A stretch of 7,194 nt of DNA from Acetobacteraceae bacterium (GTDB lineage: Bacteria > Pseudomonadota > Alphaproteobacteria > Acetobacterales > Acetobacteraceae): NCBI GenBank assembly GCA_027311485.1, contig DAICYU010000206.1, forward strand, positions 1 to 7,194. Reading direction: 5' to 3'. Below, piece by piece: positions 1 through 5,942 of this stretch. Every line of letters begins with the position of its first letter. Within the stretch, counting starts at the first letter, position 1. Below the pieces are notes generated by a model that was not told where the DNA came from, made no database searches, and saw only the letters and a list, made by a program, of their open reading frames with translations. The position numbers were made by a program, and so were the translations under genes.

Positions 1-333
1 CACCGACCGGTCGCCATGGCCGCCGGGCTTTTCGTTGCGCATCATTGTCGCCCAGACCTTGTCCGGGTCCAGGTTGTCCTGCGTGTCATCCAGCAGCGAG
101 GCCGGATCGGCTTCCAGGATGCGGGGGGCAAAACGCTCCCGGATCAAGCCGCCCTGCCCATAGCGGCCGTTGGAGTTGAAGCCGTAGCCGACCACCGTCT
201 TGCCGTTTCGCTGGACGTTGGTGACGACCGCAACCAGGCTGGAGGTCATTTTGCTGAAATCGATGTAGGCGTTGCGGATCGGGCTGCTGATCGGCTTGGT
301 GACTTCGCGGACATCGACGATGCGGACGGGCAT
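1..333 (-). CDS. tarD: D-tartrate dehydratase, enolase superfamily (N-terminal 111 residues, partial)
   Basis: This is the N-terminal part of an enolase-superfamily (mandelate racemase/muconate lactonizing enzyme-like) acid-sugar dehydratase. The frame is open to the window edge. The 111 visible residues form the capping domain. They include the stretch NSNGRYGQGGLIRERF (residues 53-68) and NLDPDKVW...NEKPGGHGDRSV (87-111), which I recognise as closely matching the D-tartrate dehydratase characterised from Bradyrhizobium. That enzyme dehydrates D-tartrate to oxaloacetate using Mg2+ in the cytoplasm. The metal ligands and catalytic lysines of the barrel domain lie outside the window, so catalytic competence cannot be judged. 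The start is ATG at 333, with AAGGAA five bases upstream. The gene lies 9 nt behind hemJ and its ribosome site overlaps the hemJ stop, so the two are probably co-transcribed. The family is secure; the exact substrate rests on remembered similarity. Confidence 0.8.
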   Translation of the reverse strand, partial: MPVRIVDVREVTKPISSPIRNAYIDFSKMTSSLVAVVTNVQRNGKTVVGYGFNSNGRYGQGGLIRERFAPRILEADPASLLDDTQDNLDPDKVWATMMRNEKPGGHGDRSV

Positions 334-338
334 GGTGG

Positions 339-345
339 TTCCTTA
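339..345 (-). promoter_or_regulatory. Ribosome binding site of tarD overlapping the hemJ stop codon
   Basis: On the minus strand the bases read TAAGGAA. The TAA is the hemJ stop, and AAGGAA ends five bases before the tarD ATG. This arrangement supports the chosen tarD start and suggests that ribosomes finishing hemJ can re-initiate on tarD. Confidence 0.6.
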
Positions 346-792
346 TGGCCGGACGATGATCATGATGACGACAATCACCATCAGCACCGTCGGGACTTCG
401 TTGGCGATGCGGTAGAAACGGGTCGACCGCCAGTTCCTGTCATGCAGGAAGTCCTTCCGCCAGCGGGACATGGACCCGTGAAAGGCGGACAGCAGCAGGA
501 CGCAGAACAGTTTCACGTGCCACCAACCGGCCGACCAGTCGATGATGCCGGGCGTCAGCACCAGGATGATGCCGAATATCCAGGTTGCCATCATGGCCGG
601 GTTGATGATCTGTTTCATCAGCCGGTATTCCATGACCTTGAACCGTTCCGAGTCCGTGCTGCCGCGGACCGTATCGCAATGATACACGAACAGCCGCGGC
701 AAATAGAACATCCCGGCCATCCAGGCGATCAGGGACATCACATGGAACGCCTTGGTCCAGGGATACAGGTAGCTGAACGCGTTGATGGTCAT
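343..792 (-). CDS. hemJ: Protoporphyrinogen IX oxidase HemJ
   Basis: HemJ (formerly UPF0093) is an inner-membrane enzyme that oxidises protoporphyrinogen IX to protoporphyrin IX, the penultimate step of haem synthesis, in bacteria lacking HemG or HemY. The 149-residue length fits the family. Four hydrophobic segments are visible at about residues 14-37, 62-83, 92-106 and 133-147. Family hallmarks include AFHVMSLIAWMAGMFYLPRLFVYH (split around 15-38; His17 is the likely conserved haem-binding or catalytic histidine), WWHVKL (90-95) and NEVPT (131-135). The start ATG forms an ATGA overlap with the stop of the upstream phosphatase gene, implying translational coupling, so this start is well supported. 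Its operon partners (a phosphatase and a tartrate dehydratase) have no evident link to haem synthesis. In many alphaproteobacteria hemJ lies near hemE, hemH or rho, so this placement is somewhat unusual. The family assignment is firm. Confidence 0.92.
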   Translation of the reverse strand: MTINAFSYLYPWTKAFHVMSLIAWMAGMFYLPRLFVYHCDTVRGSTDSERFKVMEYRLMKQIINPAMMATWIFGIILVLTPGIIDWSAGWWHVKLFCVLLLSAFHGSMSRWRKDFLHDRNWRSTRFYRIANEVPTVLMVIVVIMIIVRP

Positions 793-1469
793 GCCGATCC
801 GTGCAGCAGGGGGCGGAGAAGGGATGGTATCGCAAACATCGAGCCGAAGGGAAGGGCGCCCGCCTGCCGTAGCCGCTCTCCCTCATCCTCGGGGGCGTAG
901 CCCCAGCATATCATGCCGGCACTGACGGCGGCGCGAATGCCGGCCAGGGAGTCCTCGATCACCACGCAGGCGCCGGGCGGCACGCCTTCGGCGGCGGCGG
1001 CATCCAGGAACAGGTCCGGGTCCGGCTTGCCGCGCTTGCCGAGCGCGATCAGGTCGTAGGCGCTGTGGATACGGTCCTGCGGGATCAACGCGGCCAGGCC
1101 GGTGCGGGTGAACTTGGCGTCCATTTCCGCCCGCGAGGAGTTGGAGGCGATGCGGTAAGGCAGGCCGAGCGCCGCGGTGCCTTCCAGCGCCTGCCGGGCG
1201 CCGGGGATGGGCTCGACCTCCTGCGCCATGACGGTGGTGACTTGGGTGATGACATGATCGATCCAGCCGGGGCCGAGCGGGCGGGTGAGGTGGCTTTCGG
1301 CCGCCGTCTGGATGTCGGCGAAGGTCAGGCCGAGGAACCGGCGGTGGCATTCAGCCGGCGGCAGGGGCCAGCCCTGGCGCGTCAGTTCGGCGGAAACGAC
1401 GCGGTCGCACAGCGACTCGCTGTCGATCAGGACGCCATCACAGTCGAAAATAATCAGGCCTAGGGACAT
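789..1469 (-). CDS. HAD-superfamily (subfamily IA) phosphatase
   Basis: This is a 226-residue cytoplasmic HAD hydrolase of the phosphoglycolate phosphatase / beta-phosphoglucomutase type. All four HAD motifs are intact: motif I FDCDGV (8-13; Asp9 nucleophile, Asp11 general acid/base), motif II Ser109 in IASNSS, motif III Lys148 in GKPDP, and motif IV EDS (172-174) for Mg2+. The residues between motif I and motif II (about 16-85) form an alpha-helical cap typical of subfamily IA. The DSES/LCDR region and overall length resemble the E. coli YieH sugar-phosphate phosphatase, but the substrate cannot be assigned. I chose ATG 1469 because the protein family begins there. The frame stays open for another 110 codons upstream, but that stretch lies antisense to the SDR gene and has no family similarity. 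The ribosome site is weak (AAGAG about 12 nt upstream). The stop overlaps the hemJ start. Confidence 0.88.
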   Translation of the reverse strand: MSLGLIIFDCDGVLIDSESLCDRVVSAELTRQGWPLPPAECHRRFLGLTFADIQTAAESHLTRPLGPGWIDHVITQVTTVMAQEVEPIPGARQALEGTAALGLPYRIASNSSRAEMDAKFTRTGLAALIPQDRIHSAYDLIALGKRGKPDPDLFLDAAAAEGVPPGACVVIEDSLAGIRAAVSAGMICWGYAPEDEGERLRQAGALPFGSMFAIPSLLRPLLHGSA

Positions 1470-1496
1470 ATCGGGGCGGCTCTTGGCTGGCGCATT

Positions 1497-1511
1497 TGGC
1501 ATTCCCTGCCA
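1497..1511. promoter_or_regulatory. Inverted repeat in the divergent intergenic region, possible operator
   Basis: TGGCA-TTCCC-TGCCA is a perfect 5-bp inverted repeat with a 5-bp spacer. It lies in the 76-bp gap between the divergently transcribed HAD phosphatase (start 1469) and SDR (start 1546) genes, the position expected for an operator or shared control site. No convincing sigma70 promoter pair was found around it. A repeat this short could arise by chance. Confidence 0.25.
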
Positions 1512-1531
1512 TCCGCCGCACAGTGTTGGCC

Positions 1532-1539
1532 GGGAGGAA
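1532..1539 (+). promoter_or_regulatory. Strong ribosome binding site of the SDR gene
   Basis: GGGAGGAA ends six bases before ATG 1546. It fixes the start of the SDR gene and rules out the longer in-frame extension reaching back to 1285. Confidence 0.75.
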
Positions 1540-1545
1540 CCATCA

Positions 1546-2346
1546 ATGTCAACACAACGCAAAACCGCCATCGTCACCGGGGCTGCCAGCGGCATGGGCC
1601 GAGCGATGGCGCTGGGATTGTCTGAGGCCGGGTTTGATGTGGTTGCGGTGGACCGGAATGCCGCCGGCCTGGGCACGCTGCCGGCGCCGATCAGGCCGTT
1701 AGGCGCCGACCTGGCGCAGGCGGCGTCGTTTGACATGATCGTATCCGAGACGCTGAAGGCGTTCGGCCGGATCGACGTGCTGGTGAACAATGCCGGCATC
1801 GGTCAGGCCGATGTGCGGCCTGACCAGCGCAGCAAGCCGATCCGCTTCTGGGAGGTCGCCCCGGAGCAATGGTCGCGTTTTCTGGCGGTGAATGCCACCG
1901 CGCCGATCATGCTGACCCGCGCGGTGGTGCCACACATGCTGAAGGCCGGGCAGGGGCGTATCATCAGCGTGACCACCAGCCTGGGCACGATGGTGCGGGA
2001 GGGTTACCTGCTGTACGGCTCCAGCAAGGCCGCGGCGGAGTCGGCGATGGCGGTGCTGTCAGCCGATCTGGCGGGCACCGGCGTGACGTCGAACGTGCTG
2101 GTTCCGGGCGGTGTCACGGATACGCCGTTGGTGGGCGATGCCGGGGACCGGGCGAAGATGTTACGACCGGAGATCATGGTGCCGCCGCTGCTGTGGCTGG
2201 TCTCGGATGAAGCCGCGGCGGTGAACGGGCGCCGCTTCATCGCCGCCGACTGGAAGACGGCGCTGCCGCCGGCACAGGCGGCGGAAGCGGCCGGTGCGCC
2301 GATCGCGTGGCTGAGCATCGCGCGAATGCCGATCGAACCGGGCTGA
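1546..2346 (+). CDS. Short-chain dehydrogenase/reductase (SDR family)
   Basis: This is a 266-residue classical SDR oxidoreductase, probably cytoplasmic and NAD-linked. The Rossmann nucleotide motif TGAASGMG is at residues 11-18. Asp36, at the end of the second strand (VVAVDRN), normally favours NAD(H) over NADP(H). NNAG is at 81-84 and Asn116 is the structural active-site asparagine. Tyr157 and Lys161 form the YxxxK pair (YGSSK). The usual catalytic serine 13 residues before the tyrosine is Thr144 here, with Ser145 next to it, so either may serve. The C-terminal third lacks the common VDGG ending and instead carries FIAADWKTALPP, followed by an Ala/Pro-rich tail ending at MPIEPG. The substrate is unknown; sugar, polyol, hydroxy-acid or ketoester reduction are all possible. 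It is divergent from the phosphatase-hemJ-tarD operon and upstream of the liv operon, but 176 bp separate it from the latter. Confidence 0.9.
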   Translation: MSTQRKTAIVTGAASGMGRAMALGLSEAGFDVVAVDRNAAGLGTLPAPIRPLGADLAQAASFDMIVSETLKAFGRIDVLVNNAGIGQADVRPDQRSKPIRFWEVAPEQWSRFLAVNATAPIMLTRAVVPHMLKAGQGRIISVTTSLGTMVREGYLLYGSSKAAAESAMAVLSADLAGTGVTSNVLVPGGVTDTPLVGDAGDRAKMLRPEIMVPPLLWLVSDEAAAVNGRRFIAADWKTALPPAQAAEAAGAPIAWLSIARMPIEPG

Positions 2347-2348
2347 CC

Positions 2349-2364
2349 GAACCGGCCTCGGTTC
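2349..2364 (+). terminator. Small hairpin just after the SDR stop, weak terminator candidate
   Basis: GAACCG-GCCT-CGGTTC forms a perfect 6-bp stem with a 4-nt loop, starting two bases after the SDR stop. No T-run follows, so it is not a canonical intrinsic terminator. It may still slow polymerase or protect the 3' end of the message. Confidence 0.3.
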
Positions 2365-2391
2365 AGGCACATTGATCCTCGGCTGGCGTTA

Positions 2392-2409
2392 CCAGGCACG
2401 CGTGCCTGG
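2392..2409. repeat. Perfect 18-bp palindrome upstream of the liv operon
   Basis: CCAGGCACG followed directly by CGTGCCTGG is a perfect palindrome with 9-bp arms. In RNA it could fold as a 7-bp stem with a CGCG loop, but no T-run follows. Its position, about 25 bp upstream of the predicted -35 box and partly overlapping the first 14-bp direct repeat, suits a dimeric regulator's binding site as well as an attenuating or terminating hairpin. Confidence 0.6.
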
Positions 2410-2432
2410 GCACGTCGGCCTGGGCACGTCGG
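2405..2432 (+). repeat. Two exact tandem copies of a 14-bp repeat, iteron-like
   Basis: CCTGGGCACGTCGG occurs at 2405-2418 and again immediately at 2419-2432. A third, degenerate copy (9 of 14 bases identical) follows at 2433-2446 and runs into the predicted -35 box. With the palindrome, this gives GGCACG cores at 2395-2400, 2409-2414 and 2423-2428, and one inverted core at 2401-2406. A cluster of sites just upstream of a promoter is typical of activator or repressor binding. Confidence 0.65.
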
Positions 2433-2433
2433 C

Positions 2434-2462
2434 TTGAGCACACGGGGTTTCCCGGTTAGGAT
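2434..2462 (+). promoter_or_regulatory. Predicted sigma70-type promoter of the liv operon
   Basis: TTGAGC (2434-2439) and TAGGAT (2457-2462) are separated by 17 bp. Each matches four of six bases of the -35 and -10 consensus. Transcription would begin near 2469, giving a leader of about 54 nt before the GTG of livH. The repeats described above abut the -35 box. Confidence 0.4.
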
Positions 2463-2503
2463 CGCCGTCGAACAAAATGCCGCCCAAACGGGCAGCCGGC
2501 CCC

Positions 2504-2510
2504 GGGGAGG
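2504..2510 (+). promoter_or_regulatory. Ribosome binding site of livH, long spacer
   Basis: GGGGAGG ends 12 nt before the GTG at 2523, longer than the usual 5-9 nt. With the GTG start this may lower translation of the first operon gene. It is the only good Shine-Dalgarno sequence here and supports that start. Confidence 0.5.
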
Positions 2511-2522
2511 CAGCGTAACTGC

Positions 2523-3479
2523 GTGGACCTTGAAGTCCTGATCGAGAACGTGCTGAACGCGCTGGCCGCGGGCATCACGATCGGCTGTATCTACGGCCTG
2601 ATGTGCATCGGCCTTGGTCTGATCTTCGGCATCATGCGCATCGTCAACTTCGCGCAGGGCGAATTGCTCATGCTGGGCATGTTCGCCAGCCTGTATCTGG
2701 TAACCGGTGGCGGCATCCTGGCGTTCCTCGGGCCTTATGCCGGGCCGTTCATCGGCGCGCTGCTGGCCGGCCCGATCGTGTTCGCCGGCGGGGCCCTGCT
2801 GCACAAGTTCCTGATCGCCCGGGTGTCCGGCCTGCGCACCAGCGGGTCGCTGGATGAGGGCCATTTCGGCCAGCTTGTCATGACACTGGGTATTTCGCTG
2901 ATCCTGCAGAATGGCGGGCTGATCCTGTTCGGCTCCACGCCCATGACGGTGCGCACGCCGCTCGCGTCCAGCGCCATCGAGATCGGTCCGGTTTACGGCG
3001 ACGCCACCATCTTCCTGAACAAGGCGCGCCTGATCGCCTGCGGCGTCGCGATCGTGACAGCGGCGGGGCTGTATGTGCTGCTGGAATACACCCGCATGGG
3101 CAAGGCGCTGCGCGCTGCGGCGGACAACCCGACAGCGGCGACCTACATGGGTATCGACGTCGATCGCGCCTATCGCATCGCCTTCGGCCTGGGTAGCGGC
3201 ATCACCGCCATCGCCGGCGGCCTGATGGCGACGTATCTGTCGTTCGGGCCATTCATCGGCCTCGACTATGTCATCATCATGTATTCGGGCGTGGTGCTGG
3301 GCGGGATGGGCAGCATCCTGGGCGCGTTCTGGGGCGGGCTGACGGTCGGGTTCGTGCAGCAGTGCTCGTCGCTGATCCTGCCGCCGCAGTTGCAGAACGC
3401 CGCGATCTTCGTGGTATTCCTGATGATCATGCTGCTGCGCCCGCAAGGCCTGTTTGGCCGTTCGGCGGAGCGTGCCTGA
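2523..3479 (+). CDS. livH: Branched-chain amino acid-type ABC transporter permease, LivH family
   Basis: This inner-membrane permease of the HAAT (LivHMGFK) uptake family forms a heterodimeric channel with the LivM-type domain encoded next. It has 318 residues, slightly longer than the roughly 290-310 usual. The N-terminus is characteristic: GITIGCIYGLMCIGLGLIFGIMRIVNFAQGE, residues 17-47 (read as segments 17-35 and 36-47). About eight hydrophobic segments follow. The cytoplasmic coupling loop that contacts the ATPase is seen as RMGKALRAAADNPTAATYMG (191-210). Further LivH signatures are VVLGGMGSILGAFWGG (257-272) and LRPQGLFG (305-312). An extra loop at about 103-116 (GLRTSGSLDEGHFG) between membrane segments is longer than I expect for the family. 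The start is GTG, fixed by the family N-terminus and GGGGAGG upstream. The stop overlaps the next gene (TGATG). The transported substrate cannot be inferred. Confidence 0.9.
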   Translation: MDLEVLIENVLNALAAGITIGCIYGLMCIGLGLIFGIMRIVNFAQGELLMLGMFASLYLVTGGGILAFLGPYAGPFIGALLAGPIVFAGGALLHKFLIARVSGLRTSGSLDEGHFGQLVMTLGISLILQNGGLILFGSTPMTVRTPLASSAIEIGPVYGDATIFLNKARLIACGVAIVTAAGLYVLLEYTRMGKALRAAADNPTAATYMGIDVDRAYRIAFGLGSGITAIAGGLMATYLSFGPFIGLDYVIIMYSGVVLGGMGSILGAFWGGLTVGFVQQCSSLILPPQLQNAAIFVVFLMIMLLRPQGLFGRSAERA

Positions 3480-5257
3480 TGCGCTATGGTTCTGCCCCGC
3501 GCCTGCGGCGTGACCTGATCGCACTGGTCGTCGTTTCGGTTGCCTACCTGGCGCTGTCGATGCTTGTGACCAACAGCTACTACCAGCTGATCATGACCAT
3601 GGTGCCGATCTGGGCGGTGTTCGGGGTGTCGTGGAACATCCTGTCCGGCTACGGCGGGCAGTTGTCGTTCGGCCACGCGTCGTTCTTCGGCATCGGCGCC
3701 TACGTGGTGACGCTGGCGCTGGTCTACTGGAACCTGACGCCCTGGCTGGGCATCCCGCTGGGCATGATCGTCGCCGGGGTCGCCGCGGTGCTGATCGGCC
3801 TGCCAACGTTCCGGCTGCGCGGGCATTACTTCGCGCTGGCCATGCTGGCCTACCCGCTGGCCATCCTCTACTTCATGCAATACCTGGGCTTCCAGGAAAT
3901 GTCGCTGCCCATGCACCGGGACAACCCGGCCGCGTTCCTGGAATTCACCAATCCCCGGCTGTACACGCTGGTTTCGGTCGGGTTGCTGATCGCCGGCCTG
4001 TTCGCGTGCATGCTGGTCGAGAACTCCCGCTTCGGCCTGGCGCTGCTGGCGGTCCGGCAGAACGAACTGGCCGCCGAGGCCGCCGGCATCAACGCCCGGC
4101 TGTGGAAGATGCGCGCGCTGGTCGCCTCGGGCATGATCGCGGCGGCGGCGGGCGGGCTGTATGCCTGTGTGCTGCTGGTGGTGACGCCGGATTCGGTGTT
4201 CGGAATGCTGGTTTCGGCGCAGGCGGTGGTGGTGACGCTGTTCGGCGGTGTCGCGTCGGTGTGGGGACCGGTGATCGGCGCGGCCATCCTGGTGCCCCTG
4301 GCGGAATCGCTGAATGCCGAACTGGGCAACGTGCTGCCGGGGATACAGGGCGTGGTGTACGGCGTGGCGATCATCGCCATCACGCTGGCTGCGCCGGACG
4401 GCTTGTTCTGGACGGTGCGGGACCGGTTCTTCAGGCGCCCGCCGGCACCGGCCGCGCTTCCCGCCGCGCAGCCTGCCCGGCGTGATGACCAGGGCGAGCC
4501 ATCCCGGCGTGACACAAAAGGCGTGCCGCTGCTGAAGGTGGAAAACCTGTCGCGATCCTTCGGCGGGCTGCGCGCGGTCAGCGGGGTCTCGTTCCAGGCG
4601 GCGGCGGGCGAGATCCTGGGCATCATCGGTCCCAACGGCGCCGGCAAGACGACGCTGTTCAACCTGCTGAACGGCGTGCTGACGTCCGATCAGGGCACCG
4701 CCACCCTGGGTGGGGAGCCGATGACCGGCCGCAAGGTGCATCAGGTGTGCCGCATGGGTGTTGGCCGCACTTTCCAGGTGGTGCGCAGCTTCCCCCGCCT
4801 GCCGCTGCTGGACAATGTGATCGTCGGCGCCTACGGCGCGGGCCTCTCGGACCACGATGCGATCGCCGCCGCGGCCGGCGCGCTGGACCGGGTCGGCCTG
4901 TCCGCCCAGGCGGGCGTCGCGGCCGGGCAACTCACCAACAAGCAGCTGCGCCTGATGGAACTGGCCCGCGCCCTGGCCGGGTCGCCGCGGCTGCTGTTGC
5001 TGGACGAAACCCTGGCGGGCCTGGGGCGGGAGGAATGCGACGACGTGCTGGATGTGCTGCAGCGGCTGCGCACGGAAGGCATGACGATCATCATCATCGA
5101 ACACACCATGCACGCGATGATGCGCATTGCCGACAGGTTCGTGGTGCTGGACCACGGCCGGGTGCTGGCGGACGGGCTGCCGCGGCAGGTGGTGGAGGAC
5201 CGGACCGTGATCGAGGCCTATCTGGGCAAGAAATGGCTGGCGAAACAGAATGCTTGA
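3479..5257 (+). CDS. Fused ABC permease-ATPase (LivM domain + LivG domain)
   Basis: This 592-residue fusion joins a LivM-type permease to a LivG-type ATPase, usually two genes. Residues 1-317 are LivM: membrane segments from residue 14, then SGYGGQLSFGHASFFGIGAY (56-75), FRLRGHYFAL (111-120), the coupling loop around AVRQNELAAEAAGIN (191-205), and FGGVASVWGPVIGA (255-268). A Pro/Ala/Arg-rich linker spans about 318-350. Residues 351-592 are the ATPase: Walker A GPNGAGKTT (384-392), Q-loop Gln433, Walker B LLLLDE (505-510, catalytic Glu510) and switch His542. The ABC signature is degenerate: LTNKQ at 485-489 rather than LSGGQ, lacking both glycines. The protein ends with the usual EAYLG region (579-583). 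ATG 3479 overlaps the livH stop by 1 nt, and the livF start overlaps this gene's end by 8 nt. Such fusions are known in proteobacteria, so the join is unlikely to be an artefact. Confidence 0.93.
   Translation: MRYGSAPRLRRDLIALVVVSVAYLALSMLVTNSYYQLIMTMVPIWAVFGVSWNILSGYGGQLSFGHASFFGIGAYVVTLALVYWNLTPWLGIPLGMIVAGVAAVLIGLPTFRLRGHYFALAMLAYPLAILYFMQYLGFQEMSLPMHRDNPAAFLEFTNPRLYTLVSVGLLIAGLFACMLVENSRFGLALLAVRQNELAAEAAGINARLWKMRALVASGMIAAAAGGLYACVLLVVTPDSVFGMLVSAQAVVVTLFGGVASVWGPVIGAAILVPLAESLNAELGNVLPGIQGVVYGVAIIAITLAAPDGLFWTVRDRFFRRPPAPAALPAAQPARRDDQGEPSRRDTKGVPLLKVENLSRSFGGLRAVSGVSFQAAAGEILGIIGPNGAGKTTLFNLLNGVLTSDQGTATLGGEPMTGRKVHQVCRMGVGRTFQVVRSFPRLPLLDNVIVGAYGAGLSDHDAIAAAAGALDRVGLSAQAGVAAGQLTNKQLRLMELARALAGSPRLLLLDETLAGLGREECDDVLDVLQRLRTEGMTIIIIEHTMHAMMRIADRFVVLDHGRVLADGLPRQVVEDRTVIEAYLGKKWLAKQNA
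4474..4527 (+). repeat. Imperfect 27-bp tandem repeat in the LivM-LivG linker
   Basis: Two adjacent 27-bp units, each beginning at a proline codon, share about 18 of 27 bases, including an identical CCCGGCGTGA at 4476-4485 and 4503-4512. They encode PARRDDQGE and PSRRDTKGV (residues 332-349 of the fusion, boundary by eye). The linker may have grown by duplication or derive from a former intergenic repeat. Confidence 0.35.
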
Positions 5258-5942
5258 GGTCCGTAATCTCTCGGTCGCCTATGGCGGCCTGCGCGCGCTG
5301 ACGGATGTTTCGCTGTCGGTGAAGGAAGGGCAGTTCGTCACCGTCGTCGGCCCGAACGGCGCCGGTAAATCGACGCTGTTCAAGACGATCTCCGGCGTCG
5401 TGCCGCCCGCCGCCGGTGAGATCACCTTCATGGGGCAGAATCTGTTCGGCCTGACGGCGGCCCGCCGGGCGCATCTGGGGATCGCGCATGTGCCGGAGGG
5501 GCGGCAGGTGTTCAAGACCCTGACGGTGCGGGAAAACCTGGAAATGGGCGCCTATCCGAAGGCGGGGCGGGCGGCGTGGCACCACACGCTGGACCGCATC
5601 CAGACGCTGTTCCCGATCCTGGCGGAACGCGCGACGCAGATGGCCGGCACGCTGTCGGGCGGAGAGCAGCAGATGGTCGCCATCGGCCGCGGTCTTGCCT
5701 GCGCGCCGAAGCTGCTGATGCTGGACGAACCGTCGATGGGCCTGGCTCCGGCGGTAGCGGACACGATCTTTGAGCGCGTGTCGCAGATCCATCGTGAGGA
5801 TGGGGTGACCATCCTGTTGGTCGAACAGCGGGTGGCCGAGGCGCTGGAACTGTCCGACCACGGCTATGTGCTGGAAACCGGCCGGATGGTGCTGGACGGA
5901 CCCTACGAGACATTGCTGCGGGACGACCGGGTGCGGAAGTAG
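5250..5942 (+). CDS. livF: Branched-chain amino acid-type ABC transporter ATPase, LivF family
   Basis: This is the second ATPase of the importer, pairing with the LivG domain on the cytoplasmic face. It has 230 residues. All core motifs are intact: Walker A GPNGAGKST (34-42), LivF-typical HVPEGRQVFKTLTVRENL (80-97), ABC signature LSGGE (135-139) and Walker B LLMLDEP (155-161, Glu160). Gln193 (LLVEQ) replaces the switch histidine, which is normal for LivF. ATG 5250 overlaps the end of the fusion gene by 8 nt, so translation is likely coupled. The C-terminus is odd: the protein stops at VRK with TAG (5940-5942), whereas LivF proteins usually end near VRxAYLG. The next three codons still read Tyr-Leu-Gly, and the frame then reaches TGA at 5964-5966. 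The last residues lie outside the nucleotide-binding core, so function is probably retained. Confidence 0.92.
   Translation: MLEVRNLSVAYGGLRALTDVSLSVKEGQFVTVVGPNGAGKSTLFKTISGVVPPAAGEITFMGQNLFGLTAARRAHLGIAHVPEGRQVFKTLTVRENLEMGAYPKAGRAAWHHTLDRIQTLFPILAERATQMAGTLSGGEQQMVAIGRGLACAPKLLMLDEPSMGLAPAVADTIFERVSQIHREDGVTILLVEQRVAEALELSDHGYVLETGRMVLDGPYETLLRDDRVRK

Noticed and set aside
16..900. A 294-codon plus-strand open frame opposite tarD, hemJ and the phosphatase
   Set aside because: The minus-strand genes here have clear family motifs; this frame is a His/Asp/Gly-rich shadow.
1497..1510. A sigma54-type promoter (TGGCA...TGCC) before the SDR
   Set aside because: The GG and GC elements are 8 bases apart; sigma54 promoters need 10.
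1285..1545. An N-terminal extension of the SDR to an upstream in-frame ATG
   Set aside because: It would overlap the phosphatase coding sequence antisense. The SDR family begins at 1546, right after a strong ribosome site.
1470..1799. A 110-residue N-terminal extension of the HAD phosphatase
   Set aside because: HAD motif I must lie close to the N-terminus; the extension is antisense to the SDR gene and has no domain.
2405..2446. A CRISPR array or plasmid iterons
   Set aside because: There are only two exact 14-bp copies with no spacers and no cas or rep gene nearby; a promoter-linked binding site fits better.
2004..3524. A 506-codon open frame on the minus strand across the SDR, the control region and livH
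   Set aside because: It has the same low-complexity antisense composition, no family resemblance, and crosses an intergenic region with clear plus-strand signals.
3266..5155. A 629-codon open frame on the minus strand opposite livH and livM-livG
   Set aside because: It is antisense to well-supported transporter genes, is extremely rich in His, Gln, Arg and Asp, shows no domain, and is what high-GC codon bias produces on the opposite strand.
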